A stretch of 64,000 bases of DNA, from positions 19,763,346-19,827,345 of the forward strand of contig CM020618.1 in the NCBI GenBank assembly GCA_009829735.1. Direction: 5' to 3'. The first letter of the stretch is position 1, and every line of letters begins with the position of its first letter. The stretch comes from Pyropia yezoensis (taxonomy: Eukaryota > Rhodophyta > Bangiophyceae > Bangiales > Bangiaceae). The notes below the pieces were generated by a model, which searched no databases, was not told the DNA's origin, and saw only the letters and a list, made by a program, of their open reading frames with translations. Shown piece by piece: positions 21,793 to 32,706 of the stretch. Made by a program: the position numbers and the translations under genes.

Positions 21793-22415
21793 GTGAGGCG
21801 ACCGGCCTCGGCCAGGTACAGCGGCGGCTGGAGCCCTGTTAGCGGGAGCCAGCGGGCCTCCGGTCACGCTTGTCGCCTTCCCTGCCACGCCGGGTCGCTG
21901 TGCCCGCCGTGTGACTACCTGTGCATCCATGGCTGCGACCACGCCGCGTGTGCCCGCCCCTGTGGCGAGTCGTTCGTGCTGTGTCTGCGGCCGTGCCTTT
22001 GGAAGCGCCTTCACCTGGCAGGGTACCCCCGCCCTGCGCCGCTGGGCGTCGTCGGGCCTGCAGCGGGTTACAGCGCGATAAAGTGTGGCGCGCCCTGCGA
22101 CCTTCCCGAGTGTGTCCGCCTGTGCGAGCAGCCGCTCGTGTGGGGCGATTTCTGCCCGTACGTGTGAGAAGAGCCATGGAGCCGTGCCTGCCGGCGCGTT
22201 ACTGCGCCGTCTGTGGCCGTCCGTATAAAAAATTGGTAAACAAGGTGACGGACGTTGCGCTTGCTCGCTCACATAAATACTGCCAGCCTGTGTCCATGCA
22301 GCTGGAGCTGCATCCCATCGGTGACGTCGTCCACAAGATTGATATGCGGCGCTACGTTCCCAAGCCCGCCTACTTTGTGAAGCTCGTCCCCTGTGGCCTG
22401 CTTCCCGTCATTTAG
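21793..22415 (+). pseudogene. NFX1-type zinc-finger protein fragment
   Basis: The first frame shows repeated Cys/His blocks with spacing like NF-X1 fingers: CHAGSLCPPCDYLCIHGCDH, CARPCGESF, KCGAPCDLPECVRLCEQPLV. Near 22166 it shifts to a frame reading EPCLPARYCAVCGRP and, at the end, LVPCGLLPV. In ZNFX1-type proteins a CP.R.C.VC block followed by a downstream LPCGH segment is familiar, which is why I favour that family; the His is lost here. A frameshift and the missing helicase portion make this a remnant. It may be a separate gene or the tail of the kinase-like pseudogene. Confidence 0.45.
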
Positions 22416-22729
22416 CTGAAAGGAGACGTCGCGGCGCCAGCAGCGGTGCGCGCCAAGGCGGCCGCCGCGCTCGTCAACAGCAGGCGGTTGTGGAAGATAC
22501 TCTGTGATAGGGCGTCCAGCGGAAGGGTGACCGGCGCGCGGCGGCGGACGTGGAGGCGGGCATTCGCGCAGCGATGGCGGTGCTGGCCGCCCGCGCCCAG
22601 ATGGAGGCGCTGGAAGGGGTGCTAGCCGAGCCAAGGCACGACGGCGACGCTCCTTCCCGCCAGCTCGCTGTCTCTGGACGGTGATCAACACGAGCGATCA
22701 ATGGCGGTTTGAGACCGACGGAAACAACA

Positions 22730-24850
22730 GTTCAATTGAACACGAGGACGCCGAAGCGCTGTGGGAGAGCCCAGCAAGGCAAGAGAGGCGCGCTCTTCCT
22801 CACATGCCCTCCCCATACCTCGCCCTCATGCGTCAAACAGAAAGGTAAATGAGGAGTGCGCAGGGAAGAGAGGCAAAGAAAATCGAGAGGGTGCCAAGTT
22901 GCTGCAGATGCATGCCGAAGAAACCACGGGCGCACCCCGTACGCCGCCGCGGCGTCGGCATCGGCGGCGAGTCGCGCCGTCGCGACCGGCAGCAGCACCT
23001 CGGCCGCGGCGAGGACGCCGGCGGTGTCGTGCGCGCCGATGGCGTGGACGTGCGCCTCAGCCGTTGTCTTCGCCTGGTGGTGGACGTCGACCAGGCGCAC
23101 CAGCCGGCCGTCGCCCGCCGCGGCGGCGTCACTCGACGGGTATTGCCACCTCCCAAGGCGCCGCCGTCCGCATCCGCCGCCGCCGCCGCTCCTGCCGCCA
23201 CTGCCGCCGCCGCCGCCGCTTCCCCCGCCGGCGGGCCCACAGCTTGCTTGCCTTGGCCGCGCCGTCGCGGACATTGGCCTGCGACGCCAGCCCCGCTACC
23301 GCCGCCGCGGGGACGGCAACGGCCAACCGCGCAGGGACCACCACCAGCGCCGCCGCGCCGCCGTCGCTACCGCCGTCGCCGCTGCCGCCTCCACCACTTC
23401 GTTGGCCCGCCACCACCGCCCCCGCTGCCGCTGCCGCGTACCCGTCCTTGTACATGTACTGGGCGAGCTGGGTTGTCTTGTCCGATCCCGTCTCGCGCAC
23501 CACCACTACCACCAACGCGTTCTCCCGCACCGCCGCGAGTTGCTCCGAGCGGGCGTCGTAGACAGGCTGGCTGCGACGCTGCTCCGTCATCGGCAGCGCC
23601 GTCAGGTTTACCTCAGCGTCGGCGGTGGGCTTGGCGCGCGGCGCGCCCGTCGCCACCGCCGCCGCCGATTCCGGCTTGCCTACCCGCTGCCGCCCAATCG
23701 GCACCTGCGCCGGTTGGGAGAAAAAAAGGAAAAGAAAAGAGTTGGACGGTGGCAACCCATCGCATAGGTACTCCAAACTGCCCATTGCCAGCCGCCACGA
23801 GCGAACTGTGACATGCAGTCGTCGTCACCTCCACCCGTACCAGTGCGCCCGCTCTCCCAGCCGGCGTCGTGCACACAAAGCTGCTGCCGCCCGCCGCGAT
23901 TTGCCGCACGCTTGCGGGCGTCACGCCATAAAAAGAGGCAGTCGGCGACGGTCCGAAGTTCTGTTCCCCAATGCCGACCGTGTGGCCGCCCGCCAGCCGA
24001 CCCCGGTGGGAGTAAACGCCACTGCAAAAGGCACCGTCGCCAACGGGTGGGTAGAGCCCGGTACCATGCGGAATTTTTGCTGCACCGCTTTCAGCAGAGC
24101 CGACGCCGCGAGCAAGACCGATCGCGGCAGGGCGGCGGTGTAACCACCGCCGCCACCGCCGCCTTCCTCGTCGGCCACCCAGCCGCCGGGAGGTAGGCCG
24201 TATGCGTCGGCGCCTTCACGAATAGCTTCCACTGACCGGTCGGTGGCGGCGCCACGGCCACCGCCCCCCACCAACTGCGCGGCGAGGCGCCGTGCGACGG
24301 GCAGGCTACCGCGAGAGGCCTACCCGCCACAGCCACGGCGGTCGGCCTGTCCCGGCCGGCGCGGCGGCAGCGCAGAACCTCGAAGCGCCCCGTCCGCCGC
24401 CGGCTGGCGGCCGACGCCATCCCCGCCGCCCTGGTCAAAACCGGTGGCGGTCCAGCCGCAGCCGCCACTACCACGGCTGCCGCCGCGCCGACACTTCGCG
24501 GGGCTCCGCATCACAACCCCACCGGCGGTGGTGCGGGCAAGTGGCACGGCGGGGGCGGTGCCTGTCGCTACCTCACCCCCCCTTCACCTCCCACCCGCGA
24601 CAACGATACCACCAATGGTGGGGACGCCCGCCGCCTCCGCGCACGCTGGTGCCTCCGCCCGCGAGGCTGCAATCGACATGAAGTCCACATTCGCGAGGGC
24701 AACGACCGCGCGTCGGCGACGCCTCGTGCGCCACATCAACCGCGTCGGGTATCCGTCCGTCCGCGAATTGCGACCACTCCGGCGAGATCTCGAAGAGCGA
24801 CCATGCGCTCACGAAGTGGTGCACACCGTTGGACTCCTCTTGCCCTTTTG
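22730..24850 (-). pseudogene. Decayed coding region, unrecognised except for a helicase piece
   Basis: Several minus-strand stretches look protein-like but sit in different frames: FVSAWSLFEISPEWSQFADG (about 24810), FRMVPGSTHPLATVPFAVAF (about 24050), ASVRQIAAGGSSFVCTTPAG (about 23910) and RLVRLVDVHHQAKTTAEAHV (about 23080). The long plus-strand frames over the same DNA are Arg/Pro/Ala low complexity and I regard them as shadows. I cannot name the protein. It may be two decayed genes, since the DEAH-like block in the middle is of another type. Confidence 0.35.
23129..23680 (-). pseudogene. DEAH-box RNA helicase fragment with mutated P-loop
   Basis: The minus frame reads [20 protein letters not shown] and then [24 protein letters not shown] splicing helicases of the Prp2/16/22/43 group have EQR..LPV...R..LL..V.EN.V.VVVGETGSGKTTQ..QY at this place. 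In motif I the first Gly is Arg and the Gly before Lys is Asp, so ATP binding would be lost. After the motif the sequence dissolves into Gly/Ala runs with no motif Ia, no DEAH box and no helicase C-terminal domain. Confidence 0.6.
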
Positions 24851-25366
24851 AGCACGAGGGTGTTCTTTTTTTGTATTTGACGCGTTCACTCTGTTACAAG
24901 GACGCTTGTTTGTCGAAGGGGGGGCGCCTAATCGCGACCAGTGATTTCCTATAGGAAAGCCGCTTGTCTGTCCAGTAAAAGGGAAACAATTTCTTCAGTA
25001 ATTCACTTGCAACAAGCCGGATGAGGGGCCCCCATCCAGTGAGTCGAGTGCCGAGAACGTCGCGACCGGCACACATTCAACCAGTGTCGTGTTTCTTCTT
25101 GCAACGCCAGTCGACTCCCTCTGCCCTCCAAAACAAAACATCGAGGTACGCGCCCGGGGCACGCAGGACGCGCCCAGGGCACACCCACACTCACACTCAA
25201 CGCCCAGTCGAGCCTTGAGCAACACGAGCAGCCAGCTGGCCGACTTGCCACCACAGCACCGAGGAGGGGGCCGCACTCTCAACAGCGCCCATCCGTCGCC
25301 GCTGCCGCGCCGCGCGCAGACGATGTGTCCGCTGCGTCGGGTTGGCAGCACGGCAGACACCCTCAC
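24851..25366. other. Intergenic, no gene recognised
   Basis: Moderate GC, with frequent stops and a short CACACCCACACTCACACTC-like patch near 25185. No motif seen. Confidence 0.4.
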
Positions 25367-26732
25367 CTAAGCCACCTCGGCCGACAGCTGGCAGACCTGG
25401 CGCCAAACCAGCTCCGCCCTCCTCCGCTTGGCAGCTGCGTCCTTGGCGGCCTTCTCGGCCAGTTTCTCGGATGCACGCTGCTTGCGTGCGCGCTTGCCGG
25501 TTTCCTTGGCCTCATCCTTATCCAGCTTGTCCTTCTCTAAGTCCTGCAGCGCCTGGATGACCTGTGGCGCTGTGAGCACCACTGCGGTCTTGGCCGTCGA
25601 CAGTGTCCCGTTCTTCACCACCGGCTGCGCCATATCCTTGCAGACGACAGGCACCAGACGCGCGGCCAGCAGCGCCAGGTCCACGTCCGGCGCGAGTCGG
25701 TCGGCGCCTTTTCTGAGCATCTTCTGTGACACCCGCGAAGGGTCTAGCGGCCACAATTCAACACGCGGGAAGGCCGATGCGAGAGTGCGCTCTGTAAACG
25801 CCTCGAGCACTGCGGCTCGCACGCAATCCATCAGGTCCAACACGTTGAACCGGCGTCCCTCCATAGCACAGGCATGCCCTTGTGTCCGGATGCCGCGCCG
25901 CACCGCTGGCTGGAATCTTCCGAAGGGAGAGGGCGCGTTAAGCGCCTGCAAGACATGGCTCGTCTTTGACGGTTCAGCAATCACGGTCACCTTGGCCTCC
26001 AGCTACGCGAGCAGCCCAGCTACAGACAGATGAACCTTCGCCCCATCCAGACACAGCAGCTTCTCCCTATTGGGGAGAAACTGCTTGGCCCACTTGGCGA
26101 ACATTGCCGCGAACAGGTCAAAGACGGCCTTGTCAAATCCCGGCGGCTTTCGCCGAGCCAACACCGCCCCATCGTTGAGCCTTGACGCGAGGGAAACCTG
26201 CCGGAAGCCTCCATCGTCCGCAGCAGTCACGAAAGCGTGACCGGGCCCGCTCCCCTCCACCACGGCAAAGTACTGCGCTACCGTCCCGCTGGGGGACGCC
26301 ACAAACGCCACAGTGTACCCTGACGCCGCGCTGCCGAGGAACGGCGCGATGACCTCTGGCTTGTCCATGCCCACCGGCCCGACAATGGACACGCCAGCGC
26401 CTTGCAGCAGGCCTCGCGCTCGCACATGAGTTTCGTCCATGTTTAACAGCTGACGCCCGTGCTTCATGCTCAGGTCCCGCATGCACAGCTGCACAGTTGC
26501 GAACCACCGGGCGTGGACGTCTGGCTTCGAGTTCTTGGCCCTCGCGTCCTCGAGCGTGCCAACTCTGTACCGCTTCAAGGCTGGCCAACGGCTCAAAAAA
26601 GAGTTGAAAAAACCTTTAAGGGGCCTCGTCCTCGCGTTGAACCTACCACTCGCCATAGCATGACGTTCAGGGGATAACGCCAGGATGTACTCTTCGCACG
26701 TGTCGAGGAAGGCGTCCCGCGTCAGCCCCCTG
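25367..26732 (-). pseudogene. pogo/DDE_1-like transposase, cut by element 2
   Basis: A minus frame from 26732 to 25367 with one TAG (26003-26005). It carries LLNMDETHVRA, the first catalytic Asp of DDE_1 enzymes; KLLCLDGAKVHLS, the second; then TSHVLQALNAPSPFGRF. In this family the third acidic residue lies in LQPLD; here it is ALN, so Asp has become Asn. The C-terminus is a long Lys/Ala/Glu-rich helix (about 25400-25540). The N-terminal DNA-binding part is missing because LTR D begins at 26733, exactly where the frame stops making sense. No continuation was found beyond 33487. Confidence 0.8.
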
Positions 26733-27201
26733 TGTGGCAAAAACCACTCGCACACACGGCACCCAAGTTGGGGCGGTGTACAAGGGCTGCCTCCCGTGTC
26801 GGGGGAACCGGAAGAAGTGCAAGTCGCACACACTCTGTCCCTGTTGCGGGGCAAACCCCCCACCGACAAACAAGAAGATGGTGTGTGGTCCAACAGTTTC
26901 TTCGTCGGGACGGGGACGCAGGGCCAAGCCCCGCTGTCCCTCCCCTTATCCCCCCAGGGTCCCCTCAGAATCTCGCCACTCAGAATCTCCCACCCCAGCA
27001 CCTGCCCACCGGGCCACACGAAAATTCAAAACGATAAATGCAGAAAACCCCCAAATCCAAGTTCGATTTACTACTAAGCTAACTATCCCAAACTTAGGGA
27101 ATATGGACCCAAATGCAGGGGGAGGAACGGATCAGGCTAGTGGCCCGCCGCCCCTTGCATGGCACGTGCTGCCCCCCTACCTGGGGGTCAATACTGCCAC
27201 A
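26733..27201 (-). repeat. Chromovirus LTR D (3' LTR of element 2)
   Basis: 469 bp with TGTGGCA...TGCCACA ends, same length as LTR B. Flanked on the right by the polypurine tract. Confidence 0.92.
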
Positions 27202-27214
27202 CTCCCCTCTCCTC
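27202..27214 (-). promoter_or_regulatory. Polypurine tract (element 2)
   Basis: Minus strand GAGGAGAGGGGAG directly before the 3' LTR, identical to the tract in element 1. Confidence 0.75.
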
Positions 27215-27541
27215 AGTTCCGACCGACCCGGTCGGCCCTGTGAAGGGGTGCGTAAACGCACGTCTCGGCGTTGGGGGGGCGCGACTTGCTGTCCCCCCTT
27301 GAGTACGTAACACGGATGTGGAGGCGGTCACGTTGACCGCCCCTCTCCTCAAGCTTGCCCACTCGGCAGCTTGCTCTCCTCGGTTCACACTTCACCATTA
27401 CCACCACCTCCCCTTCACCTTGTTCGGGGCCGCCCCACGCTGGGGAGGCCGCCCGTTTACCCACGATCCGAGTCCCCCTCAACTCGAGGCGGGTCTCGTG
27501 CCGCTATAGCCAGAGCGTTTCGCCTCAACTTGGGGAGAGCC

Positions 27542-29485
27542 ATGGCGACCCCGGGAGTGGAGACGGACTCTCTCGATGAGCGTATGGAGGACACCTCCTA
27601 CGGTGCAGCGCCCGCCGGGACTTCCGGCGGGGGCTCCGCGATCACTCCGGGGGATGGGACTCCCGCATCACCCGGCTTTGGGTTGACGGCGGGATCTCCC
27701 CCGGAGGCGGGACAAGTTGTCCCGCGTGAGGCCTTGGGGCGGTGGTTTTACCCCGCTTGGCCTCTATATGAGGAGGGGTTGACTGTTCTTCGCTGAGGCC
27801 GACTTGGCACAGCGATGGGTCGGGTATGGGACCGCCTACGGGAGAAGTATTCCCGTAAGGTCGGGTTCCCTGCCGGCTTCAGGACGGACCAGTTTGCCTT
27901 CCTGGACGACGAGGAGGTCGAAGACGTACAGCGGGCCAAGGCCATGGTGGACCGCGGGGGAACCATCCCGGGTCCCGGCGACTTGCCGACCTTTACTTGG
28001 GACGCGGTGGCAACTCGCCCCCCGTACCTTCACGAGGCCGATCCGCACACTCATCACTTTGATGTGCGGATGGAGAAGGACTTCCGACGAGGTCCCTACT
28101 TGGTGACCGCGGCTCAACTTGAGTTTCCTCAGCAGTCTGCTGCCAGTAAGGAGCAGTACTACCCGAAGAAGCCCGAGTGGTGGCCTCAAGTTGAGGTCCC
28201 CTACGGGTTCCCGGCGTTGCTGCCCCGGTTGCTTGACCACTTCGGCTCCGTCATGTTGACGGCTGGCCCTGATCACCTGGTGTGGGCCATGTTGGCCACC
28301 CAGTGGCTCCTCGATGTCATGTCGACCTGGGTCTCTTGTGTTCAGCGGCGGGGGATGCTCTGGCATCTCCCCCTCCGGCTTATCCAAGGTTTGGAACAGC
28401 TCACCCCTCAGCTAGTTGCTGAGGGGTGCTCATCAGGACAACTCACTGTACTTGAGGAGATGCTCCTCCTCTACAAGTTTATCGAGTGGGAGAGCATCGA
28501 GCACAAGTTGCGCCGCCCCACTCGTGGGCCCAAGGACGATGGCGCACTTCGCCAGTTCGTATGTGTCGCTCGTGAACTTTACGACGGCCGTGTGGTCCTA
28601 CGAGAGGGGTTGGGCATCGGGGACTACCCGTATGCCCCGGGGGTGGATCGCCACACTGCGCCACCCCCTGACAAGCCCATAGTTATGGCCGTGCCCTCAT
28701 ATGATAACCATATGATTCAACCTACTGCGGGGGCCCCGAGTCGGGGTCGCAGTTACACCCGGGTCCCGCCACCTCGGCGGGTCCCTCCGCTTCCTCCTGT
28801 CCCCTTCCAACCGCACGGGGACATCCCGATTAGCGTGGCCATTGAGTCGTCCACCCCAGTGTCCCCCAACTTGGGGGCCACCCTCCTTACGGTATACCCC
28901 AAGTTGGTGTTACCGCCCACGCCTCTAACCTCAGAGATGATGATCACCACGTTGGTGCGCACCATTTCCTGGTTGGCCGCGTCGACCGCAACCCTCCAAA
29001 CTTCCGAGGCTCCTCAACTTGAGGAGCGCGTCCGTACTGCAGTGGCGACCGCGAGTTGCGAGTCGGTAGCGGAGTTCATGACGGCCGAGTTGGCTCGCAT
29101 TGGGGCTATTATGCCCCAGCCAGCCCCACCTGGGCGTGGCAAACGTCGTGCGAGCCGGGCATACACGCCTCCTCGCCGTCGTCGCCGTCACTCGTGGAGC
29201 TCTCCCTCCGTATCGGAAGACGAGTTGTCTTACTCCGTCTTGGAGTCTTCTACCCCGTCGGAGACAGAGTCTGTCCGGCGTCTGCGTCGCAAACTTGCGC
29301 GCAAGACCAAGCAGAAGAGTAGCCACGGTCGGCGCCACTTGCGCGACCGTGAGGGGCGCGACGGTTCCGACTTGGAGCCGCCGCCCCCTCCAACGAGTGG
29401 AGACCGTAATCGGCGTGGGTCTCGCCGCTCGCCTCTACGTGAGGGCGAGGGCCGTGGGCTTGGTGAGTCTAGCATGCATGCCTAG
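27542..29485 (+). pseudogene. Antisense ORF of the chromovirus (element 2 copy), 647 residues with one stop
   Basis: ATG 27542 opens a frame that continues to TAG 29483-29485 with a single TGA at 27794-27796; the element 1 copy has TGT (Cys) at that codon. Parts: residues 1-60 are Gly/Ser/Ala/Pro-rich; 60-330 look globular, with many aromatic and helical segments; 330-470 are Pro-rich; the last 130 are Ser/Arg-rich and highly basic with PPRRRRRHS and HGRRHLRDREGRD, resembling RS domains and nuclear-localisation signals. No zinc knuckle, protease, RT or clear membrane span. It starts about 340 bp from the 3' LTR and converges on pol. Additional antisense ORFs between pol and the 3' LTR are known in some plant Ty3/gypsy lineages; I see no sequence link to them. 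Confidence 0.8.
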
Positions 29486-29596
29486 TTGGCAGCTGCCTTT
29501 GTTGTGAGAGTGTGAGGGTTAGGGCTGTATTTAAAAGCCACTCTGCGTACCACTTCGACTTGAAGCACTCTCTTGGCACTGTTGCTCGGCCTTCCC

Positions 29597-32500
29597 TCAC
29601 GTTAAGGGAGGGCTGTTAGGGTCTATCTCATTCCGGGCACAGTACGCCCGGACCTTCTCAGCGGGAAGGTCTTCCACATACTCCCACGTATCATCCTTGG
29701 CTTTGTAGCCAAACCAACGCACCCTCAACATGAGGCGGTCAGTGTCCTCATCCCAGCCGTGGTCGATGAACTTATCGAACACGTACTCCTGCGGGCCCTG
29801 TTTGGCCGCAGGCAGTGAGGGGAGGCGCCACGCTTCCAACGCACGTGCCCAAGCTGGGTCGCCTGCAGGCGGTGGTGCAACTTTGACCACGTCCTGTCCG
29901 TTCATTGTGCGGACCCCATCGTCACTTTCGATGGTGAAGCGCGCCCATCAGTACGAAGGACCTGGTACGGCCCCTTCGTCTGGAACACCAACTTACCCCC
30001 AGTTGGGGTGTGTGAGTGGACCAATACCCAGTCACCCAGCTCGGGGACATGCTTGGCGTTGCGCACCTTTTTGTCAAAGGTACGCTTGTAGCGCTTTTGT
30101 GCTTTGTCAATCTCAGCCCTGACTTTAGGGATGAGGTTTTCAAGCCTAGCAGCGAACTCCGCCTTACTCTCAGTAGGAGTAGGCGTACTGCCACCATCCT
30201 CCCTAGTTGGGAGCGGCCGCCGCACGGCGATAGACCGCACGCGACGGGGGGTCACAAAAGCGAGGGGTACTTCCCCGGTAGATGAGTGAACCTGCGAATT
30301 GTAGGCAGTCGTAAGAATAGAAATGTGTTGGTCCCACGTTTTCACGTGCTCACTCACATAGTGGCGCAGCTGCCTAACAGTAGTTTTGTTGAAGCGCTCC
30401 ACCTGCTCATTAGTTTGTAGGTGGTAGGGGGTGGCATAGTTTGCCTGAACCCCCAACATATCCAGCACTCCCTGAAACAGTACAGACGCAAATTGCGGTC
30501 CATTGTCCGATAGTGTACTATCCGGAATGCCATACGCGGCAACCCAGTGATCTCGGAAGGCTGACACGACCGACATGGCCGTGATCTCTGCCAGTGGGAT
30601 CGCTCGCGTGAGTTTCGTGAAGCGGTCACAGATGACCAGGAGGTACTGGTTGCCCTCCTCGGTCACGAACAGAGGCCCAAGGATGTCCATCGCCAACGCG
30701 GCGAAGGGCTCCTTGGCCGGGAACAATAGCATAGCCGTAGTAGGCCGCCGTTCTATCAGACGGGTCTGTGCACAACTTGTGCAGGCAGCCACCCAACTGT
30801 AGATGTCCACCACCATGGACGGCCAGTAGTACCTGGTCCTCAGGGTCTGGTACAGTTTACTAGACCCCAGGTGTCCACCCGTGGGAGCGTTGTGCTCCCT
30901 CTCAAGGATACGGTTCTTGAGGGATGCGGGGACGACAAGTTGTTCGGTCCCCTGGAATACCCCCCTCCTCATGAGGAGGCCATCATCTCCCAGAAAGAAC
31001 CGCGTCTCCGCCACTGTATCCAGTATATCCCTCTGCGACTTGCAGAAGGGATCCTCGGCCTGGGCCTTCACCACCTCATCCAGGGACAGGGGCAAGTACT
31101 TCTTGTTCCCTGGCGCCTCGGGGTTCAACGCCTGACCCGAGCGCGTGACTACCCCCACGATGGGGATGTCCTCATCGACTGGGTTAGTGTCCAGCCCCTT
31201 GGTAGGTACCCGAGAGAGGCCGTCGGCAAGGGCATGTTGCCTGCCAGGTCGGTACTCAATATCAAAGTTGAAGGGTGCAAGTCGCACCCTCCACCGGTTG
31301 ACACCAGTGTTCGTACAGTCCGTCTTGAAGATAAACTGCAACGCGCGGTGGTCACAGCGGATGAGGAACTTCTCACTCTCTAGGTAGTGACGAAGTGACG
31401 TCACCGCCCACACCACTGCGAGTCCTTCCAACTCGGTGACTCCGTAGTTCTTCTCGGCCGAGTTTAGCCCCTTGCTGAAGTATCCCACCGGCAAGTACTC
31501 CTTGTCCGGCTGCTGCTGAAGCAACACACAACCAAGTTGGTCGTAGCTAGCGTCCACATCCAGGATGTAGTGGCCTCCCAACCTGGGAATAGCCAGGATA
31601 GGGGGCTTCAGCAGAAGGTCCCGAAGAGTCTCAAAGGATTCCTGCTCCACCCGACTTGGGGGAGGCAGGCTCTTCGGTAGCGTTGAGCTCACTAACTCAT
31701 TCAACGGCTTGGCCACCTTGGCGAAGCCCTCGGTGAAACGTCGGTACACGTTACACATCCCGAGGAAGCTCGTCCTCTGGGTCTGGGTCCAGGGGAACTG
31801 AGCCTTACTGATGGCCCTCAAGTTCTTTTCGTTGACACTGAGGCGCCCCGGACGGACAACATGTCCCAAGTATTCCACCTCTTGAGTGAAGAGGTGGCAC
31901 TTACTCGCCTTCAGTGACACACCGGCGTCAGCAAGTAGCTTGAACACCTGGCCAAGATGGCCAATGTGTTCCTCCGGACTTCGGGAGAACACAATGATAT
32001 CGTCTAGGTACACGAGACAGATCTGCCACCGTACTCCGGCCAGAATCATGTCCATAGCGCGCTGGAAAATTGCCGGCGCGTTACACAGGCCAAACAGTAG
32101 ACGCTTGCACTGGTAGGTACCACAGTGACAGGTAAAGGTAGTTTTATGCCTGTCCTCCGGGGCAATGCGAATTTGCCAGTACCCCGCGTTACAGTCCAGG
32201 GTAGAGAACACGCTTGCCTCCCCCAGAGAGTCTAGACAGTCATCCATCCTAGGTAGGGGATAACTGTCCTTCACCGTGCTCTCGTTGAGCTTACGGTAGT
32301 CGATACAGAACCGGGGGGTCCCATCAACTTTGGGGACTATAACCACCGGACTCGCCCACTCGGCGTTGCTGGCCTCGATCACATCGAGGGCCTCCATGCG
32401 AGCAACTTGCTCCTTAACGAGGGCCCTTGAACGAAGTCCTCCCCTATACGGTTGTTGACGTATAGGGGGTGCACCGGGCTTCAACTCGATCCGGTGTTGG

Positions 32501-32598
32501 GTAGCTCTCATGAGTCCCAATTGACCATCCCACAACTTGTGATATTGGTCCAAGAGGCGTTCAACTCGAACCCTCAACCTGGGTGGGACACCCTCCAT
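29597..32598 (-). pseudogene. Pol: RT, RNase H, integrase, chromodomain (element 2)
   Basis: From ATG 32598 (MEGVPPRLRV) the frame is open for nearly 900 codons. RT has IDYRKLNE, YPLPRMDD and YLDDIIVF. RNase H has LDVDASYDQLG and DHRALQFIF. Integrase has the HHCC zinc region (ACTSCAQT), ALAMDILGPLF, LSDNGPQFAS and the family's ERFNKT block with the final Glu. A one-base deletion near 29940 separates this from the chromodomain (EYVFDKFIDHGWDEDTDRLM, WEYVEDLPAEKVRAY) at 29597-29905. All catalytic positions I can recognise in RT and integrase are present. The only clear lesion in pol is the late frameshift. Confidence 0.9.
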
Positions 32599-32706
32599 GT
32601 TCACATGGGGCCGAGAAGAGGCGGCCGACTTGGCTTGGTGCTTCTCCTCTCCGGACTTCGGGTCGCTACTCGCGCCCGCGCTGAGGGAGACCGCTACTAT
32701 CGGTCC

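Noticed and set aside
22761-23811. Several 260-320-codon plus-strand frames
   Set aside because: They overlap each other and oppose the recognisable helicase segment; composition is Arg/Pro/Ala with no domain.
27794-27796. TGA in the antisense ORF where the other copy has TGT (Cys): selenocysteine?
   Set aside because: Both copies carry other lesions or decay signs; a simple nonsense change is far more likely, and no SECIS element can be claimed.
27815-29485. Antisense ORF as a host gene that the element inserted beside
   Set aside because: The same ORF lies at the same place in element 1, between polypurine tract and pol, so it belongs to the element.
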